Positions 43,737-54,914 of a DNA stretch of 64,000 nucleotides are shown piece by piece. The DNA comes from Branchiostoma floridae. Lineage: Eukaryota; Chordata; Leptocardii; Amphioxiformes; Branchiostomatidae. The notes beneath the pieces were generated by a model. That model searched no databases. It saw only the letters and a list, made by a program, of their open reading frames with translations, and was not told where the DNA came from. Location of the stretch: contig NC_049990.1 of the NCBI RefSeq assembly GCF_000003815.2, forward strand, positions 3,442,438 through 3,506,437, given 5' to 3'. The translations under genes were made by a program, and so were the position numbers. Positions within the stretch are counted from its first letter, which is position 1. Each line of letters starts with the position of its first letter.

Positions 43737-46700
43737 ATGGAGTTTTCTGCAAATATCGTTCTTCTCGCCGTACTGGCCGCCTGTACCGTTACCGAGGGAG
43801 CCGTGAGGAACATACGGTCTCGGGGTGACACCATCCCGCCTGGACAACCCGACCCGCAGGTTGGTATCTTCTTTTCCATGACTTGCAAAATATGCCGTAT
43901 TTACAAAGAGTGTAAAAGTTTCGTGGACTACGTGAAACTTTTTAAAACTTTTAGTTTTCCGTGTGTGAGTTTGTGAAACCAATGATAAAACCTCGATCCC
44001 TGATAAACCAGAGTCAGAGAACTTTGGTCCCGACAGCTCGCAGGTTGGTTTCTTCTTCTCCGTGACTTGCAAAGTCTGCCGTTTTACAAAGAGTATAAAA
44101 GTTTGCTTGACTACGTGAAACTTTTAAAAAGTTTGAGTGTTCTCTGTGTGAGTTTGTGAAACCAAGTCCAAGTATAAATCCTCGATCCTTGGTAAACAAA
44201 CCAGAGTCTGACTCTGAACTTTGGGCCCGCAGGTGTCCTAAACATTTAGCATGAATTTGTTTCTAATTGTGAGTTGACCTCATTCAGTCAGACCCCTTGA
44301 AAGACACAGTAAAACATTCCTTGTCAAGATGCCAAGCCCGTAGGACATCTTAGTACCAATTGCAAGCATGTAAAAGTTTCGCAAACTTTTACCACAGTCT
44401 TTAATTGTGCTTTTTTTTCATTGTGAAAGAAAGGTACATAACATCTTTACCGTTAGATTTCTCAGAAAGTTATAACATGGAAAGTTGCTTGTATTAAAGT
44501 TACCATAAGTCGATCGATGTCGCTACCGGCTCGTCCAACCTCCAAGAAACAGAATTCAAGACAGTTCGCTGAAATTCCATTCTTTTCAAACTTTATTTAA
44601 AAGAGATAAGCGTATCAGAAAGGTAATCGTTGTGGCAAAATACGTGTATCTTGAAAACAACATGAAAGACTTTTGTGAAGACGCGCACGGAGCAAAATCT
44701 GCGTTTCATATCATATCGTTTCGGTCATATCAAAACGTTTCATATAGCAAACGGTTCGTTGAGAGCACATTACTTCTCTAGACGAGAGATATAGCTATTC
44801 TATTCATGCCAGACTTAATGTGCAAATTGTAAAAAGAGCAAAACGCATCGGCCAGAGAGTGAAACATTGGCCAGATATATCTGAATTTGATGCCACTCGA
44901 AGGCGACGTTTCCGAAGACGGGCCCGGAACTGTGTTTCTTATCAAAACGTTTTATATCCAAAGTAGTTGGTCTGGCTCCAGCTTCCTTCCCGAGTAAAGC
45001 CTTCACAGCGCGATTGGGTTCAATCAACACATCCGCAAGTGCGTCTCTCATGTCTTAAAAGATCTTAAGACGCTGACAAGGGGATTCAAGCATGCCAAGA
45101 TGAAAGAACGTCTCCAAGGTCTGGTCCGACCTGGGGCGACCAAGCGAGATGGTCTTGATTTAACGAAAACAGAACCGTTTGTTTGGAGTAATTTTCTTCG
45201 ATTTCCTCTTGTTTGGTTTGGCTGATGACTTTTCCGTCGTCACGGGGGAGCGGGAATGTTTCAACAAGTAGCCTTCATCATGAACGCTCCTTGGTTTCAG
45301 ATATCATCTTTCCGTTTTGGCCCAACGTGTCACAGGTTCACTGACAGGGTATATGGGTTCAAGTCCAAAGTATGACTAATCTCTTAGTAATCTTTTGTCA
45401 GGCGTAAAACTAGACTTTAACTAGCCTTGAAGCTTTTCCCGTCTCGAAACTTTCATGCTCTTAGCCTTAGGTTGTTAGTACAGGTTTACGAGGTAATCGT
45501 ATAATACCGTACAAGCTTTTAGTCGTCGACATGGGATGTCTTTGAAGCTATATATAGTCTAACAATGTTCCTTCAACAGTATATCCACATAAAGCTGATC
45601 CAAGAAAACATTAGGGGCCTATATTTCACCCCTTTCGTTGGCATTTGTGGCCGATTTACGCCATGTACTGATATAGCATATTTACATTAAAGACAGAGGC
45701 CATTAAATAAAGTACCCTACTTTCTTTTATAACACTAACACAAGTATATCTCCGAGCATATTTCGTTCACTTCTAAATCGTATGGTAAATAACAGGCTTT
45801 CAGCCACACAGTGGATTGTCTTTGAAGTACTTGGAACAATTTTCTGAAAACTTCTTTACGGCAGCGATATCTGATTCGTTTGCATGCTCGGCTGTATAAA
45901 GATATACAGTCCGCCCTTGGTCCGCCGTACTCAAGGGCATAACAATGGGCTGAACCTAGTCTTAGCATTGTACGTGCGGTCACGAGGCACAAGTCTTTTG
46001 CGAAGAGTGGTAATACTTGCACAGTGCATTTTTTCTGTGAAAAAGCCAAACCTGTACAAGAGATCAGTCTGGGGCAGGTTTGACTTTACTGATAAAACAA
46101 TGCAATATTTGTTTGACTTTGACTTATACAAAACAATAACAATTTCCTTCCCCTCTCCCTCAGACCGAGGTGGGCCTGACCACAGCTACCGACGCGGAAG
46201 GGAACTGCCTGTACTCCTACCACGTGCCCGTCGAAGCCAGCAACCTCCGGCCGTGCCCGGCCAACACGCACTCCACGGTGCTGGCCCAGCTCCGGGCGGA
46301 CATGGCTGCACAGGCCACCGCCGCCAACACACGGATTACCGACCTGGCCGCCATGGTGTGTATTAAACACTTTTGTTACGATTTTTATTTCAGCTTTGCT
46401 GTAGACTACCCTTCGAGATCAATAGATGAATAAATAAGATCACTTCTTTCCAAGTAGAGGTAAGGCTCAGTCTATTTTGTACCATTTTCTATATGTTTCG
46501 CGCCCAAACATAAAGAAAACGGTGCAAAATAGAAAGCCCGAAAAAAAAAAAAAACGCATAAAAACGCCGGATCGGAACCTCTACTTGTAGAGTGGTATAT
46601 ATATATCACTAGGGGAAAAGGCCTAAATACCACTTTAGATTACTAGACGTATACGTAGATGAGAACTGGGTGAGATATAGCTAAGAAGAGTGACTGGGTT

Positions 46701-47180
46701 ACTCACTGACAAGTAGCCCAAACCATCTAGAGTATCGGGGTACATAAACTCTCATGGCATTTATTGTTTAGATACACGAATTCACTTTTAGAGTGATGAT
46801 TTGATGGAAAAATCAACTCCTCTAAGTTCAAAACTTAGTTGTTTTTGTTTCCTTAATTTTGGACTTTCTTTTTCCACTTCTGGCTGTCTAGTACATTTCC
46901 TGTGAGTTTTTAATGATTTTGTTCGAGTAAAACAATAGGAAATTATTAATGAACAACTTATTCTATGACGTAAATTATGCGTAACTTCCCGGAACTACGT
47001 TCTACTTTTCGTGTCTGACGTCATAATGATTCGTTCCCACAGGTCGAACTGCTCCAGGAAAGCCTTGCAGCTCAGCAGCGCCACATAGAAGCCCTGCAGA
47101 GAACTGCAGAATCTCAGGCATCCAGCTCACACAACCGAATCCCCGGAGTTCTGCGACCTTACCGTCTGTTCGGTAGATAA
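43737..47180 (+). CDS. Secreted 150-residue coiled-coil protein, three exons
   Basis: Exons 43737-43859, 46164-46355 and 47043-47180, all joined in phase 0, total 453 nt (150 residues plus TAA). Residues 1-21 are a signal peptide (NIVLLAVLAACTVTEG). Exon 2 holds GNCLYSYHVP with a second cysteine at 72 (C56 and C72), a pattern like the CxYxFxVP...C start of the coiled-coil region in myocilin and angiopoietins. Residues about 80-135 are alanine-, glutamine- and leucine-rich with heptad spacing, a probable oligomerising coiled coil. It then ends in a basic tail (GVLRPYRLFGR), with no olfactomedin, fibrinogen or C1q domain. A further exon cannot follow, because exon 3 has its own stop and is followed by poly(A) signals. 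I infer a secreted oligomer; the function is unknown. Intron 1 contains copies of the exon 1 donor. Confidence 0.82.
43850..44236 (+). repeat. Tandem copies of the exon 1 donor region
   Basis: The exon end and donor, CCCGACCCGCAG followed by GTTGGTATCTTCTT, recur at 44028-44054 as TCCCGACAGCTCGCAG then GTTGGTTTCTTCTT, and in part at 44222-44236 (GGGCCCGCAG then GTGTCC). About 180 bp of following intron is copied too, including GACTTGCAAA, AAAGTTT and GTGAGTTTGTGAAACCAA blocks. The copies lie downstream of the true donor. Confidence 0.8.
46445..46597. mobile_element. MITE, family B copy in intron 2
   Basis: TCTTTCCAAGTAGAGGTAAGG start and GAACCTCTACTTGTAGAG end; inner arms CTATTTTGTACCATTTTC and GAAAACGGTGCAAAATAG. 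It begins about 90 bp after the exon 2 donor. Confidence 0.75.
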
Positions 47181-47410
47181 AAAGGACCACACTGAACTAG
47201 CTATGTACATCAAAGCCTTAACAAACCATGTGTGGATCTCACACTACGCTGCCAGTCATATACAACATTGTAGATACTGAACTTGTAATTTATTTATTCA
47301 AGACTTTTTGTAACTTTTTATGCATTCTGGTAAATGCACCTATCAATCATTCTTTTTTATGATTCAAATATAACTATCATTAGGCAGATTACTAACACTC
47401 TCTTGTAAAT

Positions 47411-47667
47411 AATAAAAACCTCTGTTGATAAACAATGTTATTACTGTCAAACACAACTGAAAAATCACAAAGTGCCAAAGTTTTGTAGTATTGTAACTGA
47501 TATCTGATTGGATCCATAGATTATGATAAAGCTCCATATCAGATATAGTATGTGACTACAATTGAAAACTCAATCTGATGATGATAATGTTACTATGAAA
47601 CATGTACTTAAAACATCCATTTTCCACATTGACAGTGAATATGCTGTGTGGATATGTACAAAATAAA
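47411..47667 (+). terminator. Poly(A) signals of the secreted coiled-coil gene
   Basis: AATAAA occurs at 47411-47416 and again at 47662-47667. The second is followed by a GT-rich stretch (GGCTTGTTCC near 47691), as at a cleavage site, so the 3' UTR is probably about 500 nt. Confidence 0.55.
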
Positions 47668-47906
47668 GGAATTTCCAAAACAATTCTTATGGCTTGTTCC
47701 TCTATTCTTTGAATTTTTAGGGCTGTATTCTAAATTTTGCATAACAATTTTAGACAGATATTCATATCTATGCTAGAGACTGGCATTTAAACCATGATGT
47801 CTGAACAGCATGGGCCTATCACAACAGAAATCATTTGTTTCCAGTTTGCTCTGTCTGAAGCCAGACAAACAACAGTTAACAAGTTCCTTGACAATTTGTA
47901 TAACCA

Positions 47907-48074
47907 TTTATTGTTGCGTACTATAGGCATCCAAGAGACCAGATGCTACATTTGTACTTGATAAAAACAACAGGCTCTGTTTACAACGTGAACATAATGC
48001 GCCACAAAAAACAAAACAAAATAAATTAAATCTTTGTCTATGAAACGTCTAAGTTATACTTTACCTTTTTTATT
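47907..48074 (-). terminator. Candidate poly(A) signals of PARL
   Basis: On the minus strand AATAAA occurs at 48074-48069 and 47912-47907. Either would give a 3' UTR of about 0.9-1.0 kb. The tails of this gene and the plus-strand gene before it then face each other only 0.2-0.4 kb apart. Confidence 0.4.
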
Positions 48075-48618
48075 CAACCATAATTGTGGTTAATAAAAAA
48101 AAACTAGCATTGTCGCATCATCATTTCAGGCAACACGTATTTAAACATTAATTTGGACGTTCAGATATTCAAGTAAGCATATGGTTAGCTGGGGCTGAGG
48201 CATTTTGGTTTACGAAAGTGCGCTTCCAAATTTAGATCGAATGATATTTCATACGAGTGACTGCGATGATGTCATGGTGACGCAGTGGTAGGCAAAAAGC
48301 AGGTGTTTGGCAAAAGATTGATTTACATGTTTTTTTCTTTCCCATCCTCTAAAAAAGTCCTTCAGTGTGTCAGTAAAACAGTATCAACATGAATCTGCCA
48401 CAATTTGGCAATTTCTATCTGTTGGGATATTATTCTGAATGAAACATTATACATTTCCGTGTGATATGCACATGACTGTTCTTACATATATAACTTACTG
48501 TACATGTAGACAACAAGTGCATGTTCTTGGTGACAACAGTTTTGCTCAATGTCGGTCTGCTATTTCCATTCATTGACACAAAAAAATCACATCTAATCAA
48601 ATCTACATAGCACTATAC

Positions 48619-48713
48619 TAGCCTGGTACCCAGTCGTATGATAGGTAATGAGTCTCTACGCAGAGGAGAGAAGTGACTCGTTAGCTATAATACGGCTGGA
48701 TACTTGGCTATAG
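48619..48713. mobile_element. Palindromic element, AGCCTGG..TACCC family
   Basis: AGCCTGGTACCCAGTCGTAT and ATACGGCTGGATACTTGGCT are imperfect inverted ends about 90 bp apart. It lies just downstream of the PARL stop codon, in its presumed 3' UTR. Confidence 0.55.
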
Positions 48714-48938
48714 CACTACATGTAAAAACAATAAAAACATTACTGTAGCTTGAATTTACTTTCCAATGGTCAGTCCATGGTTTACAAATTGTACATTTTG
48801 ATACAGCCAACATCTTTCCACACAGCTCCTGTATATGTATGTCAACAAGAGAGGTTAAATCTTCACATAAAGTCTTCACATTAAGGCAGTCAACAGCAGA
48901 ATTCATGACTTGAACAGTTGTTGTCAGTCCTGTGAAGT

Positions 48939-50929
48939 TCATGATTTAGGCGGAGGCTGCTGGGGGTCCCGCAACTTGTGCCACGCCCTCATGACAGGTT
49001 CTCTGTTCTGCCAGATCTGTTTGTGTCCATACAGCATGTACCAACTGGGAGAGAAATGGGGGGTAACAAATGAGTTTAATATTGTTATGAAGGTTAGACA
49101 TCCAGGTACACAATATTCAAATACAATTCAATCTCTACAACTGGATGAAAAGACTAGACTTAAGGGCGTGCCACCTCCAATTGAAACCCCAAAGCCCCCT
49201 TTTATTTATTTATTTATTGATTGATTGATTGATCTTATAGGGTCATAGGGGCTGCATATTAGGTATTCTCCATGTCAAATCTTCACACTATCTCAGCATT
49301 TTGTTCTCTAGGTTACTAGAGGTACAAAATAGTTGAGAGAAGAGAGAGACTCACATCCCACACAAGGCCCCTCCCAGATGTGCCGCGTGGTCGAAGAACC
49401 TCCAGCCCAGCAACACACCTGCCGCATCCAGCCCCATGATCACCTTAATTGCCTGGGGACAAGATTCAAGACGTCTTGAGATGTCTTACTCTTAAACCTT
49501 ATTTCATACATTTATACTCAAACCAGATTCTCTTCACCCTTATACATAATACTTACTCCTACTCAATCAGGCTTTGCTCTCATGGCCATATAGTGTTAAT
49601 GTGTACCACTTTTTCACTACTGTCATTGTTCCACACAAAAATGTATCTTCAGAAACATGCAATTTACTTCAAAATGTGCCTATGTTTCTGTATGCAAATA
49701 AGCTTCAGATGTTACTTGTTTTGAATGAACCTTCAAAGTCACTCTCATATATGTACAGTTTCTTTAAAAATTAAAAAAAAAACATTCAGCTGCCCAGAAT
49801 CACAACTCGGATCAATATAATTCATACATTTCCATGTCAGATAATATAAGACATGAGTATGCATGAACCATGTACTCACCGACCCAGCCGTAAATGTTAC
49901 AAACGGGAAGAAGACGATGGCAAGTTGTGCCTCCGGAACCTGGGTGCACACTAGACCCAGTACACCCATGATGGCACCTGACTGTAACATGGTAGGAAAC
50001 AAATATACATATATTACTATTATTAGCTGGGTTAGCACCACAAACACTCACCCTTGATAACTTTTTGAAAATTGAAAACAATGTAACAACGTCTAAACTT
50101 CACTCTGGTACTGTCCTTTCCTTACAAAGACAGAAAAAGCATGAAATGTATAACTTGTCATAGTTCAGAAAATTAAAGTATACTCACAGCCCCAAGTGAA
50201 GGCCCGAACCTCTGAAACCCAACTTTAGCTGCATAGCTGGCAAGGTTGGACAACACTCCTGGGAACAAAGGTAGAAAGGTGTGAGTTAATGAACCCAGTA
50301 ATGAAAAATTTGAGACAGAACAAACAGGAAAAAGAGACACACAACTAAGGACGAAAATTATTTGTTCTTTGTGTCATCATACAACATTTAAAAAGACATG
50401 ATCTTCTCTCAGCAATGAATGACAAGCAGTTCTGGAGAACAAACATAGCTTGCTGCACTTCATAATGAGGACTTGTACATCTTGTTCTCGAATTACCTAA
50501 TATTTGAGGCATCACGAAACCTTTAGACAGCACCAAAAACAAGGTCAAGGTCCTGAAACAAGCCTGTAGCTATAACAACAGAACTCCACATATCAATATC
50601 ATATACTATTTGTTGCCATCTGCGTCCTTACCTGCAGTGAGGTAGAAGGCCGTGAACTGCTCCTTCCCCAGAATAGCGACAGCACTGGTTGAGAATGACC
50701 ACAGCACGTACATGTTCACAGCATAGTGTAGGAAGGAGTAGTGACTAAAGGTGGACAGGACCATGGGCAGGCAGATCGCAGCTGGGGGACCAATAACAAA
50801 TCAATCAATCAATCAATCAGGCTGTGAGAATGACCACATCACGTACATGTTCACAGCGTAGTGTAGGAAGGAGTAGTGACTAAAGGTGGACAGGACCATG
50901 GGCAGGCAGATCGCAGCTGGGGAACCAAT

Positions 50930-50978
<49 letters not shown>

Positions 50979-51088
50979 GGCTGTGAGAATGACCACATCA
51001 CGTACATGTTCACAGCATAGTGTAGGAAGGAGTAGTGACTAAAGGTGGACAGGACCATGGGCAGGCAGATCGCAGCTGGGGAACCAAT

Positions 51089-51133
<45 letters not shown>

Positions 51134-54100
51134 GGCTGTGAGAACGACCACAGCACGTACATGTTCACAGCATAGTGTAGGAAGGAGTAGTGACTAAAGG
51201 TGGACAGGACCATGGGCAGGCAGATCGCAGCTAAAAGAACCAATAACAAATCAATCGATCAATACCCCCATTGATGAATCAAACAATTAACCAACCAACT
51301 AATTAATAATCAGTCAATTCATTGATCAACCAATAAATCAAATTCGAGCCTAACATCTTGTTCAAACACTCTTGGTCACAGTAAACACAAGACATAGAGG
51401 GGCTAAAATGACAAAATATATTGTAATTTTCCATATTTTGCTCTGAAAACTTCTTTTCAGAGATCGAATTCAAATGAAAACAAAAGTTACAGGCCTAGTC
51501 TATGAGACTACAAATGTGGGAAAAACAGTATGCCCCTCTCATAGTTGTAAGTAACCGTAAGTAAACCAGTCTATCAGACTTACTTGATGCGATGTTTGAT
51601 GTGAAATACTTCAGCATGGTGGGTCCACATTGAGGTATTCTCCACAGCGCATACACTAAACCATTCAACCCTATGATTACTGCAACAGGGCATAGAAATC
51701 ATTAATACACTACAGACGTCAATAATACAGCTGTAAAGTATTGGATGGAAGTTGGGCTCGGGGTTAAATTGTTTCAACCTCACAAAATGTTGAATTTTTA
51801 AATCAAAGTTTCGCCTTGAGCAACTCAGCAAGTCAATAGAGAGTAGCTTATTGGTTAATACTTCCAGAAAATAATAAAAATAGTACAGGTATTTATAAAT
51901 CCTATGGCTGGTTTGTTTGATACATATTTACTCCTAATGAAAACCTTCACACATGGATGGTCCTTACCTGAAACAACCTTCTGTCCTTCTGTTAGATTTT
52001 GCCAAAACTTGTTAATCTGTAACAACAAACAGAAAACCAATAAAATGAGATGCCATTTACATTTCATACATCAATTTTACAAGACTTCAAAGACGTTTTC
52101 GGGAAAACACAGTTGCTGCTTCCAACTTGTTTCTCTCTTTTTCTGAAAAACAACTTTGATTGTATCTGATTCATTGGAAAATTTCAATTTTCCATCTACT
52201 TCGTAACAATAAGAAACGACCATACTTTTCACAAAATTCTAAACAGCATACACACAACTAAAGTCAATTAGCTTGGGGAAGCTTTCGAGACGAACTCTCT
52301 TTGTCAACCCGGAAATCTCATCTTGGAGTTTCTCTGTCACGTGACAATTGATGGACATTGTCACATGACAAGACACAGTCATACACCAGTCTCAGATAGT
52401 GGCGCCCCCTGTCCCTGTTCAAAGTGCTCTTCTGTCGATGGATCTGGATGGCTTCTTGCACACCCCTCTTAAACCAGTCGGGATCCTGATCAAGAACTTT
52501 AACATTATCCCAGTCTATCTTGTACTGTTTCTTGCCGACATGTTCCACCACAGGCGACGACACACAGCTGGGTCTCTTGTGTTCCTGTAGACAGGCTTGT
52601 ACTAGTAGTGGTCTCTCGGACTCCCCCACGAAAAGACCATGTGGCAAAATTTTATCAAGGGCTATAACGGTTTAGGTATACCAAAAGCATGCTTACCTCC
52701 CGTCTCCACTGTCCAGTTTTCGGCGGGTGTATTCTGTCCCTGAAGAAGTCTCCGTCCAGTCCGATCAGCCGGCGGGTCAGCACGCGCAGGTTCTCATACT
52801 GCCAGATGGAGGCTCCTACAAAACTCACCCCACTGAACTGACAAGGGGCGGAAAACAAACAGTAGCGGTCAGTATAACAATCCTCCCACAAAACTCACTC
52901 CACTGAACTGACAAGGGGCGCAAAACAAACAGTAGCGGTCAGTATAACAATCCTCCCACAAAACTCACTCCACTGAACTGACAAGGGGCGCAAAACAAAC
53001 AGGAGCTGTCAATATAACAAACCTCCCACAAAACTCACCCCACTGAACTGACAAGGGGCACAAAACAAACAGTAGCAGTCAGTATAACAATCCTCCCACA
53101 AAACTCACCCCACTGAACTGACAAGGGAAGGGAAACAAACAGTAGCGGTCAGTATAACAATCCTCCTACAAAACTCACCCCACTAAACTGACAAGGGGCG
53201 TAAAACAAACAGTAGTGGTCAACTAGGAGGAACTACATTGCAGAAGGCAATATTTCAGCTAGGCTTTCGCCCAGCATGTGTCATTCCTTCAGTTAATAGA
53301 ACCTTGTTGCTAAAGAAATAACGTTCAAAATAATGGCTATTTTGTCATTTTGGCACATAAATTTGGCATGTCTAGTGTAAAAGACTATTAAGAATACAAG
53401 GAGATGAACATGGGTTTTAGAAAAATCTAGACATAAGAAAGACCTTTGAAACTCACCAAATCAAGGTAATGTATCTACTAATACTAACATTGTTTTATAG
53501 CAATTGCATGCGACATTTACAAACTATCTTTAAACATATGACTTAACACAAACAAAAACAACAACAACAACAACAACAATGAAAGTTAAGAATTATGTTG
53601 ACATGCAATTCAAAGACAAATCTAATTATAAGTTCTTGTTGATTCAACTAGTAATAGCAAATTTCAGCAATTCTTAACGGTAAAAGGATTGAATAATAAA
53701 GAGTTGTATACTGACCCCTATAGCAAAACAGAAAGGTTTAAACAGTCTGCTATATGGGACAGTCTGTAGCGTGTGATAGTCAAACTCAGGAGACAGTCCA
53801 CTCTTCTGCAGGCTCTGCTGCTGTTCAACATGTCTGTCACTAACACTGTCCGCTTCTTTCTTCTTCTGTGACTTTAACTGCGGTGGGTCTTCTTTCTTTG
53901 GTGCTCTTCTGAACCCAAACTGTTGCTGAAGATCTAATCTGTAACATCAAGGAGGTCAAATTACTAGACATATTACTGTAAAAGTATATAATTTCATGCG
54001 GATTTACTTTCGTGGTAGCGGGAAATGGACTGTTTGCTGTGGTTTTATGTGAATATTTCTGCATTTACAGTATATATAATATATTTCATATAACCTCCTT

Positions 54101-54638
54101 GGTAAGATGTCGTTGGCACTAACTCTATTAATCATCTTGTTTGAATGATACACCTGTATCATGGAAGATAAGGTTATATAATACCACCTACCTTGCACCT
54201 ACACATTAAGTTGTATTTGCATTCTTGTTAAAAACAGAACAATTTTGATGACCAGCAGAAATATATATTATAATTATCAAAACCTGAAACTTGAAAAGCA
54301 CATTATCATGTGTGGCATGGAACCGTGTGGCATTATCTTATTATTATATAATCATCAGGTTGCGTTATATAGTGACTAAATACATATGTTTCGTTCGTTG
54401 TGTTACGTCATTCCGTTGCACAACTTTCATCATCATTCCACCCCCCTCCCCACAAACCACATCTTCATATATTTTGGACGTAGCAAAAATAACAACGATT
54501 CCACATCCCAAAACTCTTAAACATAGAGATCACGATTCTTATCAGACGATAGAAAAGTATGATGAAGATATTTCCCCGGTTTTACCTGTTCCTGGGCCCG
54601 AGAAACCCGCGGACTGCCTTTCTAAACATCGCGGACAT
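48939..54638 (-). CDS. PARL: PARL, mitochondrial inner-membrane rhomboid protease, ten exons
   Basis: Exons in transcript order: 54586-54638, 53716-53938, 52697-52837, 51968-52016, 51584-51679, 50632-50781, 50188-50258, 49880-49981, 49355-49452, 48939-49044. They sum to 1089 nt, 362 residues plus stop (human PARL 379). All junctions are GT-AG in phase. The start is basic and lacks acids ([18 protein letters not shown]), as in a mitochondrial targeting signal; the second ATG at 54629 is also possible. Family landmarks include ENLR and [12 protein letters not shown] before the membrane core, [30 protein letters not shown] with the catalytic Ser262, and [17 protein letters not shown] with the catalytic His320. 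From family knowledge, PARL cleaves PINK1, PGAM5 and Smac within the inner membrane. Exons 3 and 6 have partial copies of their acceptor sides upstream. It shares a divergent promoter with COG3. Confidence 0.96.
49200..49233. repeat. (TTTA)n(TTGA)n microsatellite in a PARL intron
   Basis: TTTATTTATTTATTTATTGA followed by GATTGATTGAT. Confidence 0.9.
50820..51240 (-). repeat. Three truncated tandem copies of PARL exon 6 with (CAAT)n spacers
   Basis: Each unit repeats the exon 6 acceptor and about the first 100 nt of the exon (codons TAICLPM to VNMYV and WSFS), then breaks off in GGCTGTGAGAA and a (CAAT)n tract. The GCAGATCGCAG landmark is at 50771 (real exon) and at 50906, 51065 and 51220 in the copies. 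All copies keep an AG acceptor but none has the 3' part of the exon or its donor. They lie upstream of the real exon in transcript terms. Confidence 0.92.
52838..53220 (-). repeat. 70-bp tandem repeat of the PARL exon 3 acceptor, five extra copies
   Basis: The block CACTGAACTG, which spans the acceptor and the first exon codons, occurs at 52831 (real) and at 52901, 52971, 53041, 53111 and 53181 (CACTAAACTG in the last), exactly 70 bp apart. Each unit reads, on the minus strand, a TTGTCAG acceptor and the codons FSGVSFVG, then runs into AGGATTGTTATACTGA. No copy includes a donor. Confidence 0.95.
53973..54075. mobile_element. MITE, family C, shortened copy
   Basis: TTACTGTAAAAGTATATAAT start and TGCATTTACAGTATAT end, with TTTCATGCGGATTTACTTTC and GTGGTTTTATGTG inside. 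It lies in PARL intron 1. Confidence 0.6.
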
Positions 54639-54914
54639 CCCAACACACAGACGGACAGGCGAGGTCACCGAACCCGCGCAGGGCATAGTGGGACATGGGG
54701 CAAACCAACGAGAGCAGAGGGGTGATAATATAATAGTTAAAGAAACAGAATTCTAACAATGAAACCAGTTTTGTGTATTAATCTTTCTTAACTTCTCTCT
54801 TTTGTATTTAGAATTAATATTGTTTATGTAAAAGAAGCGTGTATGTTCGGTAACTATAAGATATATATCCCCTTTTGAACCGATTGGACCAGTCCAAGTT
54901 CTCCAGGACCTGTC
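54639..54914. promoter_or_regulatory. Divergent PARL/COG3 promoter
   Basis: Only 276 bp separate the PARL start codon (54638, minus) and the COG3 start codon (54915, plus). There is no canonical TATA box close to either start. The PARL side is GC-richer (CGAGGTCACCGAACCCGCGC near 54660). The COG3 side is AT-rich. Confidence 0.7.

Noticed and set aside
50820-51240. PARL exon 6 copies as mutually exclusive cassette exons
   Set aside because: All three lack the 3' third of the exon and any donor site.
50820-53220. CRISPR-like regular repeats
   Set aside because: Repeats are direct, abut each other without unique spacers, and contain PARL exon sequence; the genome is animal.
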